A stretch of DNA of 64,000 bases from Nakamurella sp. PAMC28650 (lineage in GTDB: Bacteria; Actinomycetota; Actinomycetes; Mycobacteriales; Nakamurellaceae). The notes below the pieces were generated by a model. It was not told the DNA's origin and did not search any database. It was given only the letters and a program-made list of their open reading frames with translations. Of the stretch, positions 18,241 to 27,145 are shown in pieces. The stretch is taken from NCBI RefSeq assembly GCF_014303395.1, contig NZ_CP060298.1:4111001-4175000 (forward strand), given 5' to 3'. Made by a program: the position numbers and the translations under genes. The first letter of the stretch is position 1. Each line of letters starts with the position of its first letter.

Positions 18241-18999
18241 GTGCCTGAAAAGAGAAGCGACCACAGCTCGGATTCAGATGCCTCGGTACGGGAGGCGGCT
18301 CTGAAGTCCGGTTGGTCGCACCGCCATCGCGATGTGTCCGGCGGATGGCTGCGCCCGACCGTCTTCGGCGCGGTCGACGGTCTCGTCACCAACGCCTCGC
18401 TGATCGCCGGTGTCGGCGGTGGCGGCGGGTCGACGCACGCCATCGTGTTGACCGGACTTGCCGGGCTGGTGGCCGGCGCCTTCTCGATGGGGACCGGCGA
18501 ATACGTGTCGGTGACGAATCAGAACGAGCTGGTGCAGGCCGAGGTCGCAGTGGAACGTCGTATGCACGAACAGTTCCCGGCTGCCGAGCAGGCCGAGCTG
18601 GCGGAGACGTTCCGCGGCTACGGAGCCGACGCCGACACCGCCGCCAAGATGGCCGCGTCGGTGTCCAAGAATCCCGACATGGCACTTCGCCTGCATACCA
18701 GAGACGAACTCGGCCTCGATCCCGACGATCTGCCGTCGGCGCTGTTGGCGGGTGGGGCATCCCTGGTCGCGTTCTCCATCGGTGCGCTCCTGCCCCTGAT
18801 ACCCTACCTGTTCGGATTTCCCGGCCTGCTCGCGGCCATGCTGATCACCGCGGTTGCCCTGGTCTGCGGCGGGATGGTGGTCGGCCGGCTGACGGGGCGG
18901 CCCCTGCTGCATGCCGGTATCCGCCAACTCGTACTCGGCGCGGTCGCGGTGGCGGTGACGTTCCTCGTCGGGCACCTGATCGGAGCAGTCCCTGCGTGA
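18241..18999 (+). CDS. VIT1/CCC1-family iron/manganese transporter
   Basis: 252 residues from a GTG start. The first membrane helix carries the family signature PTVFGAVDGLVTNASLIAGV, the second AGLVAGAFSMGTGEYVSVTN, followed by a Glu-rich cytosolic helix (QAEVAVERRMHEQFPAAEQA) and three C-terminal helices. VIT1/CCC1 proteins move Fe2+ or Mn2+ out of the cytosol. The gene follows the molybdoenzyme by 37 bases, so they may share a transcript. The related rubrerythrin-fused form is excluded because no ferritin-like domain is present. Confidence 0.9.
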   Translation: MPEKRSDHSSDSDASVREAALKSGWSHRHRDVSGGWLRPTVFGAVDGLVTNASLIAGVGGGGGSTHAIVLTGLAGLVAGAFSMGTGEYVSVTNQNELVQAEVAVERRMHEQFPAAEQAELAETFRGYGADADTAAKMAASVSKNPDMALRLHTRDELGLDPDDLPSALLAGGASLVAFSIGALLPLIPYLFGFPGLLAAMLITAVALVCGGMVVGRLTGRPLLHAGIRQLVLGAVAVAVTFLVGHLIGAVPA

Positions 19000-19022
19000 T
19001 CGCTGGTCATGACGTATCCCTA

Positions 19023-19039
19023 CCGGCCCTCTGTGCCGG
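19023..19039 (+). terminator. Small hairpin after the VIT1 gene
   Basis: Arms CCGGC and GCCGG around a seven-base loop lie 24 bases beyond the stop at 18999, followed by CCTTTCG. Weak intrinsic-terminator candidate. Confidence 0.35.
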
Positions 19040-19082
19040 CCCTTTCGTCACGCCGATTGTTCTGTCCGGGCATACTGAGAGA

Positions 19083-19232
19083 ATGGAACGCGAGCAGACT
19101 TTCGAAGAGCACAAAGCTGAACTCCAGGAATACAGCGACGCCGTGCACGACCCTTCCACCACTGCGAAAGACCGGAAGAAGCTGCAGGAGGAAGAGGCAG
19201 TGAAACCTCTCGGCCCTGACGAGGAGATCTAG
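19083..19232 (+). CDS. Small acidic hypothetical protein (49 aa)
   Basis: The ATG at 19083 opens a 49-residue highly charged peptide (MEREQTFEEHKAELQEYSDA at the start, VKPLGPDEEI at the end). It has no hydrophobic core and is probably helical or disordered. A GAGAGA-like site lies immediately upstream. The charged composition and a third-position GC pattern like its neighbours support a real small gene, but I do not recognise the family. Confidence 0.5.
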   Translation: MEREQTFEEHKAELQEYSDAVHDPSTTAKDRKKLQEEEAVKPLGPDEEI

Positions 19233-19379
19233 TCCCGATCACGATCTACTCCCGATCACGTGGGATCTTGAGTCTCCCATCAGCCCGCGCAGGGTGTCGG
19301 TCGAGAAGGTTATGCGCGAAGCTGCCAGATCGTGATGCCTTGACTTGAACCGTGCCTGACCGGAATCGCGATTTGACCG

Positions 19380-19411
19380 GAACGTTGCCTGGTCAGAACG
19401 TTGCCCGGTCA
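19380..19411. repeat. 16-bp tandem repeat, third unit displaced by the IS30 element
   Basis: Units GAACGTTGCCTGGTCA (19380-19395) and GAACGTTGCCCGGTCA (19396-19411) lie just left of the insertion sequence. An identical copy of the first unit is found on the other side at 20869-20884, four bases beyond the right end. A degenerate unit also appears near 19346. The right-hand copy contains the stop codon of the 13E12 gene. Confidence 0.85.
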
Positions 19412-19418
19412 GAAACCA

Positions 19419-20864
19419 GACTCAACCGGTGGTAGCAACACTCGGCTCCTGCAGTAATAGTAGCTGCTCGGCCATCGCTTCCGCCGGTGTCTTCCAGCCG
19501 AGCGTTTTGCGGGGTCGGTCGTTCAATGCATCAGCGACGGAGTCAATTTCTGCGGCGCACCAGCGGGATAGGTCGGTTCCTTTCGGGAAGTACTGACGTA
19601 GCAGGCCGTTCGTGTTTTCGTTCGTACCCCGCTGCCAAGGGCTGTGCGGATCGGCGAAGAACACCGCCATACCAGTCTCGGCCTTTAGAGAGACATGCGC
19701 GGCCAGTTCCTTGCCACGGTCCCAGGTCAACGACTGACGCAACTCCCGCTGCACTGCAACCATTTTCGCGACAATACTGTCCTTGGTTGCGGTCGCGCCG
19801 TAACCGCTCAATGCGGGACCGTTCTTCACCGGCGGCTCAAGTCCGTAGCCTTCCATTCGCGGCAGGTGCAGCAGGATCGTGAACCTGGTCATCCGTTCCA
19901 CGACGGTGCCGATCGCTGACCGGCCGGTGCCGATGATGAGGTCGCCCTCCCAGTGGCCGGCGGTCTTCCGATCGTCGGCCTCGGCGGGCCGCTTATCGAT
20001 CGTCACCTCCGGAGTCACGTGGCCGGTGGCTCGCTTTCGGGCTCTCGCCCGGGGGACCCGCAACGCCCGTCCGGTCCGCAGACACGGCACCAAATCGCGC
20101 TCCAAGGCGCCGCGGTCCTTGATGTACAGGGCCTGATAGATCGCCTGGTGGGAGATGCGCATCGTCGGGTCGTCGGGGAAGTCGATCGGCAGGCGGTGGG
20201 CGATCTGCTCCGGGCTCCACGCTGTCACCCACCGCCGGTCCTGGCGGTGAGGCTTGTTACGCCCCTTCCATTTTGCAACGACTGGTCCCGGTACGACAGT
20301 GCCGTCCGCGGCGCGGATGACCCCGGCCAGGCGGTCCTGGACATGGCCACGAAGCCGATCGTTCGTCACCAACTTGGCCGTCTTGGGACGGCGGGCCATC
20401 AGCTCGGCCTTCCACTGGGCAGTCGACGCTCGATACTCCAACTGGCCGCCACGAGTTGCGGCATTGCGGCGCAGCTCCCGCGAGATCGTCGATGGCGACC
20501 GACCCAGGCGGCGGGCGACCTCACGCACTCCGTTGCCCTGCGCTGTCAGCAGAGCGATGTCCTCTCGCTCAACAAACGAGAGATATCTGCCCGACGGGGG
20601 CTGCAGTTCAATCAGCGGCATGCCGCCACTGTCGCGGAACCAACGCGTCCCGACGGGCCCCGACACGCCGCACGCCGTCGCGGCGTCTTCGCTGGTCATC
20701 CCTTTCGCGATGTTGCGCCAAAATACCCGTTCGACATCCCGGCGGGCCGGCGGCCGCCCGGGCGACCGCATCGCCGGCCGCCCGGTCATCGACATCATCC
20801 GATCCGAAGCTGGACCCATTGCAAGACCTCCACTCTCGGGAGTGTTGCGACGACCAGTTGAATC
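19419..20864 (-). mobile_element. IS30-family insertion sequence
   Basis: About 1446 bp bounded by imperfect 25-bp inverted repeats: left 19419-19443 (GACTCAACCGGTGGTAGCAA and on) and right 20840-20864 as its complement, matching at 21 of 25 positions by eye. The left repeat overlaps the end of the transposase gene. No 2-3 bp target duplication is obvious; instead four unrelated bases separate each end from 16-bp direct repeats, which suggests insertion between units of a pre-existing tandem array. Confidence 0.85.
19422..20819 (-). CDS. IS30-family DDE transposase
   Basis: 465 residues. The N-terminal helix-turn-helix region contains REDIALLTAQGNGVREVARR and LGRSPSTISRELRRNAATR, the typical IS30 DNA-binding signature. 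The catalytic DDE core shows GHWEGDLIIGTGRSAIGTVV, SLTWDRGKELAAHVSLKAET and the motif PHSPWQRGTNENTNGLLRQ with the final Glu region, ending TDLSRWCAAEIDSVADALND and RPRKTLGWKTPAEAMA. All three catalytic regions are intact, so the element may still be active. It is somewhat longer than the classical IS30 transposase because of an N-terminal extension with a second helix-turn-helix-like segment. Confidence 0.95.
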   Translation of the reverse strand: MGPASDRMMSMTGRPAMRSPGRPPARRDVERVFWRNIAKGMTSEDAATACGVSGPVGTRWFRDSGGMPLIELQPPSGRYLSFVEREDIALLTAQGNGVREVARRLGRSPSTISRELRRNAATRGGQLEYRASTAQWKAELMARRPKTAKLVTNDRLRGHVQDRLAGVIRAADGTVVPGPVVAKWKGRNKPHRQDRRWVTAWSPEQIAHRLPIDFPDDPTMRISHQAIYQALYIKDRGALERDLVPCLRTGRALRVPRARARKRATGHVTPEVTIDKRPAEADDRKTAGHWEGDLIIGTGRSAIGTVVERMTRFTILLHLPRMEGYGLEPPVKNGPALSGYGATATKDSIVAKMVAVQRELRQSLTWDRGKELAAHVSLKAETGMAVFFADPHSPWQRGTNENTNGLLRQYFPKGTDLSRWCAAEIDSVADALNDRPRKTLGWKTPAEAMAEQLLLLQEPSVATTG

Positions 20865-20881
20865 CGCCGAACGTTGCCTGG

Positions 20882-22957
20882 TCAGAATGGCGGTTCGTTC
20901 GGGTCGGGGTGTGCGCGCTGGTAGTCGTCGGCCCGCTGGACGGCGTGCAGGAGAGGGTAGATCCGTCGGGTGACTTTGAGTTGGTCGGCTTTGAACTCCT
21001 CGAAGGACTCGCAGGTGGCGATGTAGGCCTGGACTTCAGCGTTGAATTCTTCGTCGGTACGGTCGTCCTCGGGCCAGGGCCGTGAGGTGGGTCCGATGTA
21101 GTGGATCAATTTGGGTCGGTTGCCCAGGAACAGTTGCTGCTTTTCGGCCAGTTCTTCGGCGTCCAGGTCTCTCTGCTGCTGGCGGGCGATCAGCAGGACG
21201 GCTTGTTCGGCCTGGATCTGGGCGGTGCTGCCGCCGGTCAGGTCCGAGGGGTGGCCGTGTCCGCAGGTGCAGGTGCACGGAGTCGGCGCATCCGGATCTG
21301 AAGCGTCCGCCGTGTCGGCGGCGGGAGGTTGGGGTGTCGCATGTTCCTGTTCGGGCAGTGCGTGTTCCTTGGGGTGGTCCAGATAGCGGTGGTCGGTGGG
21401 GCTGGTCCAGTTCATGCTCAGCCCGTCGGCGGGGTCCCGGACGGGAACCCAGTCGGTGAACGTCTTGATGACGTGGTGGTGCCGGCATTGGGGGTCGAGT
21501 CCGGCAGCGGTGGTGCGTCCGCCGCGGGCGGGGTCGGTGTGGTTGAACGACTCCCGGTGATCCAGGTCGGCCGAGCGGGCGCTGATCCGGCAGGACGGGA
21601 ACCGGCACGTCCCGGCGGCGGCGATCACCTGATCGCGGATCAGCTGGCTGGGTAGGTAGGTGGTGCCGCCGACAGCCATCGCATGGCCGTGGGTGTCGGT
21701 GATGATCACCGCCAACGACCGGATCGATTTTTGCATGGCGAGGGCGATGTGCGCGGGGATCATGCCGTGGCCGGTCAGTTCGGCGGGGTCGGTGTTGAAC
21801 CGGGTGAATGCCGCCAACGACATCGTCAGGTTGAAATGCGCACCCCGGCCCTGCTGGGTGGACACCTTCGACAACCGCACCCTGGAACCACCGGCAGCAG
21901 ATGCCACCGGCTCGGCGGTCGAAGCCGGCGTGGACGTCACGGGGGTGGGACCCGTTGCTAGCGGTCCTTTTTCGCTGGCCGACGCGCTCTCACCACTGCC
22001 TGCGCCGGTGGTGCCGGCGGTACCGTTGGCAGGACTTGGCGGCGTCGTCTGCGCCGAGCAGTCCGGCTGTCGACCGTCCCCGACGTGGACGTACCCGTCG
22101 GTCAACAACTGGGTGCAGACGTCCACCAGGGCATCGGCGCGGCGGGCCGCGATCGGCCGATCATCGGTACCGGCCGTGGCCCGGGCGATCCGGTCCAACA
22201 GGTCGTACACCGACACCGCACCCTCTGCCGGTAGGTGCGCCCGGATCATCCCCATCCCATCCACCGACGGGCAGTGATCCACGAACCGGTCCCGCCTCGC
22301 CGCGATCGCCCGTTTCCTGGACGCCGACGGATCCGCCGCGATCACCCGCCGGTCGATCATCGGCACCAATTGCCCCGGTGTGCGAGATTGCGCCAGCGGC
22401 AGCACCGCTGCCTCCACCCGGGCCCGCAGATCCGGCGTCAGATCGGCGGTGCGCGCCGCGATGGTCCGGGCCCGCGGCAGATCGATGCGGCCCGTCCGCA
22501 ACGACGCCAGGGTCGCCGGAAGCTCCTGCGCCAACTCCACCGCATCGGCGACCCGGCGGGCGGCGCCCATCGGCGACTGGTGCAACGCCGCCCCGACCTC
22601 GGCCGCAGCCATCGACCGGGCCCGCTCCACGATCAGGCACTGCACCGCGAAATCATCGGTGGAACCATCCGCGCGGGTCGTCAACCCGGTCTTGTCCTCC
22701 AGTGCGTCGATCAACTACTGCATGCTCCCGGAGCGGCCCGGCAACGAAAACTCGGCCACCGCCGCGACCTGCACCGCCTGCAGATGGCTGATCAACCGGT
22801 CCGTCGCGACGATCAGATCCGGCAGCTGCGCCGGGCTCAACCCCGCCGGACAAGCCGCCGACACCGCACCGAAGGACGCCGCCCCCGGCACCGCACCAGC
22901 CACCGCCGACCAGTCGACAGCGGCCGCAACGACCGGCTCATCAGCAACCTGCTCCAC
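20882..22957 (-). pseudogene. 13E12-type DUF222/HNH endonuclease gene interrupted by an amber codon
   Basis: One continuous minus-strand frame encodes a DUF222 protein with a C-terminal HNH nuclease but is cut by TAG at 22715-22717. The 5' piece (GTG at 22957, GGGGTGGGG upstream) ends LPDLIVATDRLISHLQ...EFSLPGRSGSMQ. The 3' piece of 610 codons starts directly with LIDALEDKTGLTTRADG and holds the HNH motif CRFPSCRISARSADLDH with the second half DPQCRHHHVIKTFTDW. A TTG directly after the stop could restart translation, giving a protein that lacks about 80 N-terminal residues. This family is multicopy in actinobacteria and often decays. The stop codon of the gene lies inside the 16-bp repeat next to the IS30 element. 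Confidence 0.85.
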
Positions 22958-23126
22958 GACCCCACCCCCAGACCAACCGACGAAACCATTCGAATCAACA
23001 TTCGATGTTAGCGTCGATCCGGTTGCTGCACAAGGCTTTGACCGAGCATCACCTTCGCTCTCAGCTGAACCCAGATGACCATGATCCCGGCCGCGACCCC
23101 AACGCACGGCTGCTGCACGAGAGCCC

Positions 23127-23202
23127 ACCGACTGCCGCTTGGCGCACCGACTGCCGCTTGGCGCACCGACTGCATCAAGGCGGACCGACTGCAGCCTGGC
23201 GC
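23127..23202. repeat. Four 19-bp tandem repeats
   Basis: Units start at 23127, 23146, 23165 and 23184; the first two are identical (ACCGACTGCCGCTTGGCGC) and the last two diverged. They lie in the roughly 300-bp gap between the 13E12 gene start and the DUF2945 gene. Nothing else is seen in that gap. Confidence 0.85.
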
Positions 23203-23268
23203 CGAAGTCATGCCACCGCTACATCCCCCCACCCCGAGTGGCTCCCACGACCGAGCAGACCCGGGCTG

Positions 23269-23472
23269 CTACTCGCGGCCGAGCGAGGATTCCTTGTGGG
23301 CGGCGGTGGCACCCGACTTGTCGGACTTGACGATCCAATAGGGATCGTCCGCCGAGGCGTTGAACTTCTGGCCGTCGTGTTCGAAGGCCTGGACCCGTCG
23401 CTGCTGCGTCACTCCGTGAGTCTTGCCCTGCGGGGTGTTCCAGGTGACGTGGGCGCCTTTGTGAAGAGTCAT
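23269..23472 (-). CDS. DUF2945 (HVA1-type, TUDOR-like) small protein
   Basis: 67 residues. The pattern is that of DUF2945: KGAHVTWNTPQGKTHGVTQQ at the N-terminus, a middle strand RVQAFEHDGQKFNASADDP, then YWIVKSDKSGATAAHKESSL. The family is small, basic and widespread in soil bacteria and fungi with no known enzymatic role. It sits alone on the minus strand; the next gene on that strand ends 111 bases upstream. Confidence 0.8.
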   Translation of the reverse strand: MTLHKGAHVTWNTPQGKTHGVTQQRRVQAFEHDGQKFNASADDPYWIVKSDKSGATAAHKESSLGRE

Positions 23473-23583
23473 GTCGGGACAGTTCCCTACCCTCGTCCGT
23501 CCAATCCTCCGAACCCGGAGGACCCAATTTTTGCACTCTTCGATCCACAGCCTGCCCGACCGCCGGACCGCAAGACGAAGAAG

Positions 23584-24405
23584 TCAGCCGAGCGTCACCA
23601 GGTGGCGCGGGTCGTCATTCGGAAGTAGTCCGTCGACGATGGCCGTGACCCAGGCGCCATTGAAATTGATCGACCCACCGAAATTTTCGACGAATGCGGT
23701 ATCGGCCGCGTCGCGTCCGGTCGCGATGCGGACGAGCGAGCTGCGCGGCGCGAGCAGGGTCCCGTCGACCACCCGCCACTGTCCGTCGACGAAAGCCTCT
23801 GCCACCGCATGGAAGTCCATCGGATACAGGCCGGGCGCATAGACGGCGACCAGGCGGGCGGGCACGTTGCGGGCCCGCAACAGGGCGACCACCAGGTGCG
23901 CGTAATCCCGGCAGACACCATTTCCCAGAAGATACGTGTCGACAGAGCCGTCGATGGGGTCGCTACTGCCGGACACGTATCTCAGGTGATCCCCGACCCA
24001 GGCGGCGATTCCACCGAGCAGGTCTTGCGCCTTCGTCAGGTGCCCGAACTGCCGGAAGGCGATCGCCGCCAATTTGTCCGACTCCGCGTAGCGGCTCGGC
24101 CGCAGGTATTCGATCAATTCGTAGTCGATCACCTCCGGCACGTCGGCATGCCCGGTCACCGTCGCGCGGTAGGACATCAGCACCCGGCCACCGTCGAATT
24201 GCACGACATGAAAGCGTGAGCCGGTCACGCCGATGACCTCCTCGGCCGAAATTTCCCGGCCGTCGCAGGTGAGATGGAACGACTCGTCCACGATCAGTCC
24301 CGGCGAACGCGTCACCGCGATCTGGAATACCACCTTGCCGGGACTGGTGACATCGAGGTCGATGTCGGCCGTCACGATCCGGACCATCGCATCCGCGTTT
24401 GTCAT
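23584..24405 (-). CDS. Transglutaminase-like superfamily protein
   Basis: 273 residues from ATG 24405. The N-terminal half is a beta-rich domain (VFQIAVTRSPGLIVDESFHL, VVQFDGGRVLMSYRATVTGH) and the C-terminal half the papain-like transglutaminase core: GNGVCRDYAHLVVALLRARN with the nucleophile Cys, then GLYPMDFHAVAEAFVDGQWR supplying His and WRVVDGT the Asp. Bacterial members often act as peptidases or amidases in small clusters with unknown substrates. The longer frame start at 24519 is antisense to the next gene's leader and was not used. Confidence 0.85.
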   Translation of the reverse strand: MTNADAMVRIVTADIDLDVTSPGKVVFQIAVTRSPGLIVDESFHLTCDGREISAEEVIGVTGSRFHVVQFDGGRVLMSYRATVTGHADVPEVIDYELIEYLRPSRYAESDKLAAIAFRQFGHLTKAQDLLGGIAAWVGDHLRYVSGSSDPIDGSVDTYLLGNGVCRDYAHLVVALLRARNVPARLVAVYAPGLYPMDFHAVAEAFVDGQWRVVDGTLLAPRSSLVRIATGRDAADTAFVENFGGSINFNGAWVTAIVDGLLPNDDPRHLVTLG

Positions 24406-24521
24406 GTCGCAACAGTGACTGATGCGAACAGCCCTCAGTGCCTCGCAACGCGCGAAGCGACAGAAATCACGCGGTGCTCGCCTGTGGACGACGACCACAG
24501 CCCGTGGCATCGTCAGCAACC

Positions 24522-24884
24522 ATGACCACCGCGGACGACGTGCGACGAATTGCCCTCGCCCTGCCGTCGACCATCGAGCGTCCGTCCTACGGATCCCCCG
24601 GCTTTCGGGTGCAGGACCGGTTGTTCGCCCGCGTTCACGAAGAGCCTGGAGTGCTCGTGGTGTTCCGCAGCAGCGTCGAGGACAGGGACGAACTGATCGC
24701 CTCCGCTCCCGCGAAATTCTTCACAACGCCCCACTACGCCGGGCACCCCAGTGTGCTGGTGCGGCTTTCCGCCGTCGACCCCGCAGAACTGACCGAGTTG
24801 TTCGAGGAGGCATGGCAGACCCGTGCCCCCCGCCGTCTCCTCGAACAACATGCAGAACTTTTCGAGCGGGGCACGGAAGGTTGA
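24522..24884 (+). CDS. MmcQ/YjbR family DNA-binding-like protein
   Basis: 120 residues. The opening TTADDVRRIALALPSTIERP and GSPGFRVQDRLFARVHEEPG, then VLVVFRSSVEDRDELIASAP, and the C-terminal FEEAWQTRAPRRLLEQ match the YjbR (CyaY-like fold, double-wing DNA-binding) family. Function in the cell is not established. The start is the ATG 18 bases after the end of an upstream open frame. It is followed after 18 bases by an SRPBCC gene on the same strand, so the two are probably one transcript. Confidence 0.8.
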   Translation: MTTADDVRRIALALPSTIERPSYGSPGFRVQDRLFARVHEEPGVLVVFRSSVEDRDELIASAPAKFFTTPHYAGHPSVLVRLSAVDPAELTELFEEAWQTRAPRRLLEQHAELFERGTEG

Positions 24885-24902
24885 CGTAGGTACCGTGTGG
24901 TC

Positions 24903-25370
24903 ATGACGAACGCCACGGTCACCACGGTCGACAGCGGCCCGCGACGGATCACCAGGCGGGTGACGGTCGGTGCCGCAGCCGCGGAGGTCTTCGCCCTCGT
25001 CGCCGACCCCCACCGCCACCCCGAACTCGACGGTTCCGGGACGCTCCGCGACATCCCGGTGACCGGGCCGGTTCTGTTGAGCAAGGGTGCCAGGTTCAGC
25101 GTCGGGATGAAGCAATTCGGATTTCCCTACAAGATCACCTCGACCGTCACCGAATTCGACAGCGACCGCCTGATCGAGTGGCGGCATCCGCTCGGTCACC
25201 GTTGGCGTTGGGAGCTGAACCAGATCGCCCCCGGCACCACCGAGATCACTGAAACCTTCGACTACGCCGGCGCAAGAGCCCCGAAGATCCTGGAGATCTT
25301 CAAGCAGCCACAGACCAATGCCACCGGTATCACCAGGACCCTCCAGGCACTCGCCGCCCGCTACGCCTGA
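24903..25370 (+). CDS. SRPBCC (polyketide cyclase/START-like) protein
   Basis: 155 residues. RRVTVGAAAAEVFALVADPH at the N-terminus is the usual first strand and helix of SRPBCC ligand-binding proteins, followed by VTEFDSDRLIEWRHPLGHRW and the final helix TNATGITRTLQALAARYA. These proteins form a deep hydrophobic pocket; the ligand is unknown. The stop TGA lies inside a 17-bp tandem repeat. Confidence 0.8.
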   Translation: MTNATVTTVDSGPRRITRRVTVGAAAAEVFALVADPHRHPELDGSGTLRDIPVTGPVLLSKGARFSVGMKQFGFPYKITSTVTEFDSDRLIEWRHPLGHRWRWELNQIAPGTTEITETFDYAGARAPKILEIFKQPQTNATGITRTLQALAARYA

Positions 25371-25396
25371 AACCGCGACACGCATGAAACCGCGGT
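25363..25396. repeat. 17-bp tandem repeat containing a stop codon
   Basis: ACGCCTGAAACCGCGAC (25363-25379) and ACGCATGAAACCGCGGT (25380-25396), followed by a partial third unit ACGCCTGAG. The first unit contains the TGA stop of the SRPBCC gene at 25368-25370. Confidence 0.85.
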
Positions 25397-25424
25397 ACGC
25401 CTGAGCCACGAGATCCAAAGAGCG

Positions 25425-26942
25425 TCAGTGCTCCGTCGTCCCGGGTCCACGCTTGCTCACGTACATCGCCCGGTCGGCTGCGGTGATCAGGTCGTGCAGA
25501 TCGACCGGGTGGACCGGGATCGGCGCGCTCCCGATGCTGACCGTGCTCGATACGGTGGTCCCGTCGACGGTGAGCGGCTGAGCCACCACGTCGACCAGAT
25601 CCGCGACGAGCATCGCCGTCTGTTCCTCGTCGAGACCATCTGCGATGACCAGGAACTCGTCGCCGCCCAACCGGCCGGCCATGTGCCTGCCATCGACGGT
25701 CACCTTCAACCGTGCCGCCAGAGCCGTGAGCACCTGATCGCCCACGTGGTGCCCGTAGCGGTCGTTCACCTCCTTGAAATCGTTCAGGTCCAGGAACAGG
25801 AGCGCGCCGGGACGGCCTCCGGCCTGGGCCGCTTCGTTCGACATCCGAAGCCTCTCCAGGAGAGCCGCCCGGTTCGGGAGGTCGGTGAGCGGGTCGTGGT
25901 GGGCCCGATGCTTCAGTTCTTCGCGGTGCGCCCGCCGACCGGTGATGTCCTCGATCTGCGCCACCGCATACCTCGGCGAGCCATCGCCCCCGTCCACGGC
26001 TGTGACAGTTGAGGCCACCCAGACGATCTCACCATCGGGTCGGACCTGACGCTTCTCCGCGCGATACCCGTTCCCGGCCGCCCGGGCCAATTCCTCGACT
26101 CTGGCCCGGGCAGCCGGCCGGTCGTCCTCGTGGAGCAACTGCTCCGCGGTCATCGCGAGCAGTTCGTCGGCACCGCGGCCGACGATCTCGCAGAAGGCCG
26201 CGTTGACCTGGAGGTACCGACCGAAGTTCGACTCGCCCAGCGAGATCAGCGCCATCCCGACACCGGAGCCGTCGAAGGTGAGCTTGAACAGTTCTTTCTC
26301 GGCCCGCAACTCGTTCGTCAGCCTGGCGTTGTCCACCGCGATCCCGGCCTGCGTCGCGAGTACCTCCAGCAGCTCGCGCTGCCGCCGCCCCGGCCGCCGA
26401 CCACCCACCGGCAGATCCACCGAGAGAATGCCGATCAGATCACCGGAGGCCGATCGCAGCGGGGCGTACAGGGCGTCCAGGGGGTGCCAGGACCTGCCGA
26501 ACGTCAGGACACCCGCGAACCGCCGCCGGCGCGGTACCTCCGGGATCCAGCCGCGGTCCTGCGCATCGGGGAGCCGCTCGTGCGGGACGAAGAGAAGTCG
26601 GCCCCAGACCTCGGCCACACCGAATTCCACCTCGTAGGACGACCGCGCCTTCCTGGTTCCGAGCAACTGGTGCCGTGCGCCCGTACTGCCTGCCACCGCC
26701 ACCATTTCCATCTGCCCGTCGCCGCGGGCGATGCTGACGGCCGCGACCCCGAAACCGGCCACCTTCACCGCCAACTCGGCCACCGCCTGCACGGTGTCGG
26801 CCACGCCGATGTGACTGTGCAGCGTGGTCACCAGACGCTGCACGCCCAGCAGGCTGAACACCCGCGACGAGCGAACCCGGCGCCTCAGGTCCACGGCGGG
26901 CCGTTCCCGCCGGCGACCGAACCGTGCCCGCGCACGCGGCAC
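25425..26942 (-). CDS. GAF-PAS-GGDEF diguanylate cyclase
   Basis: 505 residues, no membrane segment. A GAF domain (about 40-210, with VSIARGDGQMEMVAVAG and LEVLATQAGIAVDNARL), a PAS domain with PAC (about 215-335, QVRPDGEIVWVASTVTAVDG, QIEDITGRRAHREELKHR) and a GGDEF domain (about 340-500) follow in order. The active-site motif GGDEF is intact at residues 426-430, preceded by LFLDLNDFKEVNDRYGHHVG. The RxxD inhibitory site five residues before GGDEF is absent. It should make c-di-GMP in response to an unknown cytosolic signal. It is one of three cyclase genes in the window. Confidence 0.9.
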   Translation of the reverse strand: MPRARARFGRRRERPAVDLRRRVRSSRVFSLLGVQRLVTTLHSHIGVADTVQAVAELAVKVAGFGVAAVSIARGDGQMEMVAVAGSTGARHQLLGTRKARSSYEVEFGVAEVWGRLLFVPHERLPDAQDRGWIPEVPRRRRFAGVLTFGRSWHPLDALYAPLRSASGDLIGILSVDLPVGGRRPGRRQRELLEVLATQAGIAVDNARLTNELRAEKELFKLTFDGSGVGMALISLGESNFGRYLQVNAAFCEIVGRGADELLAMTAEQLLHEDDRPAARARVEELARAAGNGYRAEKRQVRPDGEIVWVASTVTAVDGGDGSPRYAVAQIEDITGRRAHREELKHRAHHDPLTDLPNRAALLERLRMSNEAAQAGGRPGALLFLDLNDFKEVNDRYGHHVGDQVLTALAARLKVTVDGRHMAGRLGGDEFLVIADGLDEEQTAMLVADLVDVVAQPLTVDGTTVSSTVSIGSAPIPVHPVDLHDLITAADRAMYVSKRGPGTTEH

Positions 26943-27145
26943 AGAACTGGAATCGGTGCCATGGTGTCGTCCTCATCCGTTCTGCCGGGTACGCGTCCGC
27001 ACTTCCGCAGGGATTCGGTGCCGATGGTTCGTACGACAGTCGAACCGGCCGAACATCACGCGAACGAGTGAAAGGAGCTGACCTGTCCGTTCGGGCGCTG
27101 TGTCGAGGGCCCGCGTGGGGGCGCAGCGCGCCGGCGCCGAGCATC

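Noticed and set aside
23127..23202. CRISPR-like repeats
   Set aside because: Units are directly adjacent with no spacers, and no cas genes are in the window.
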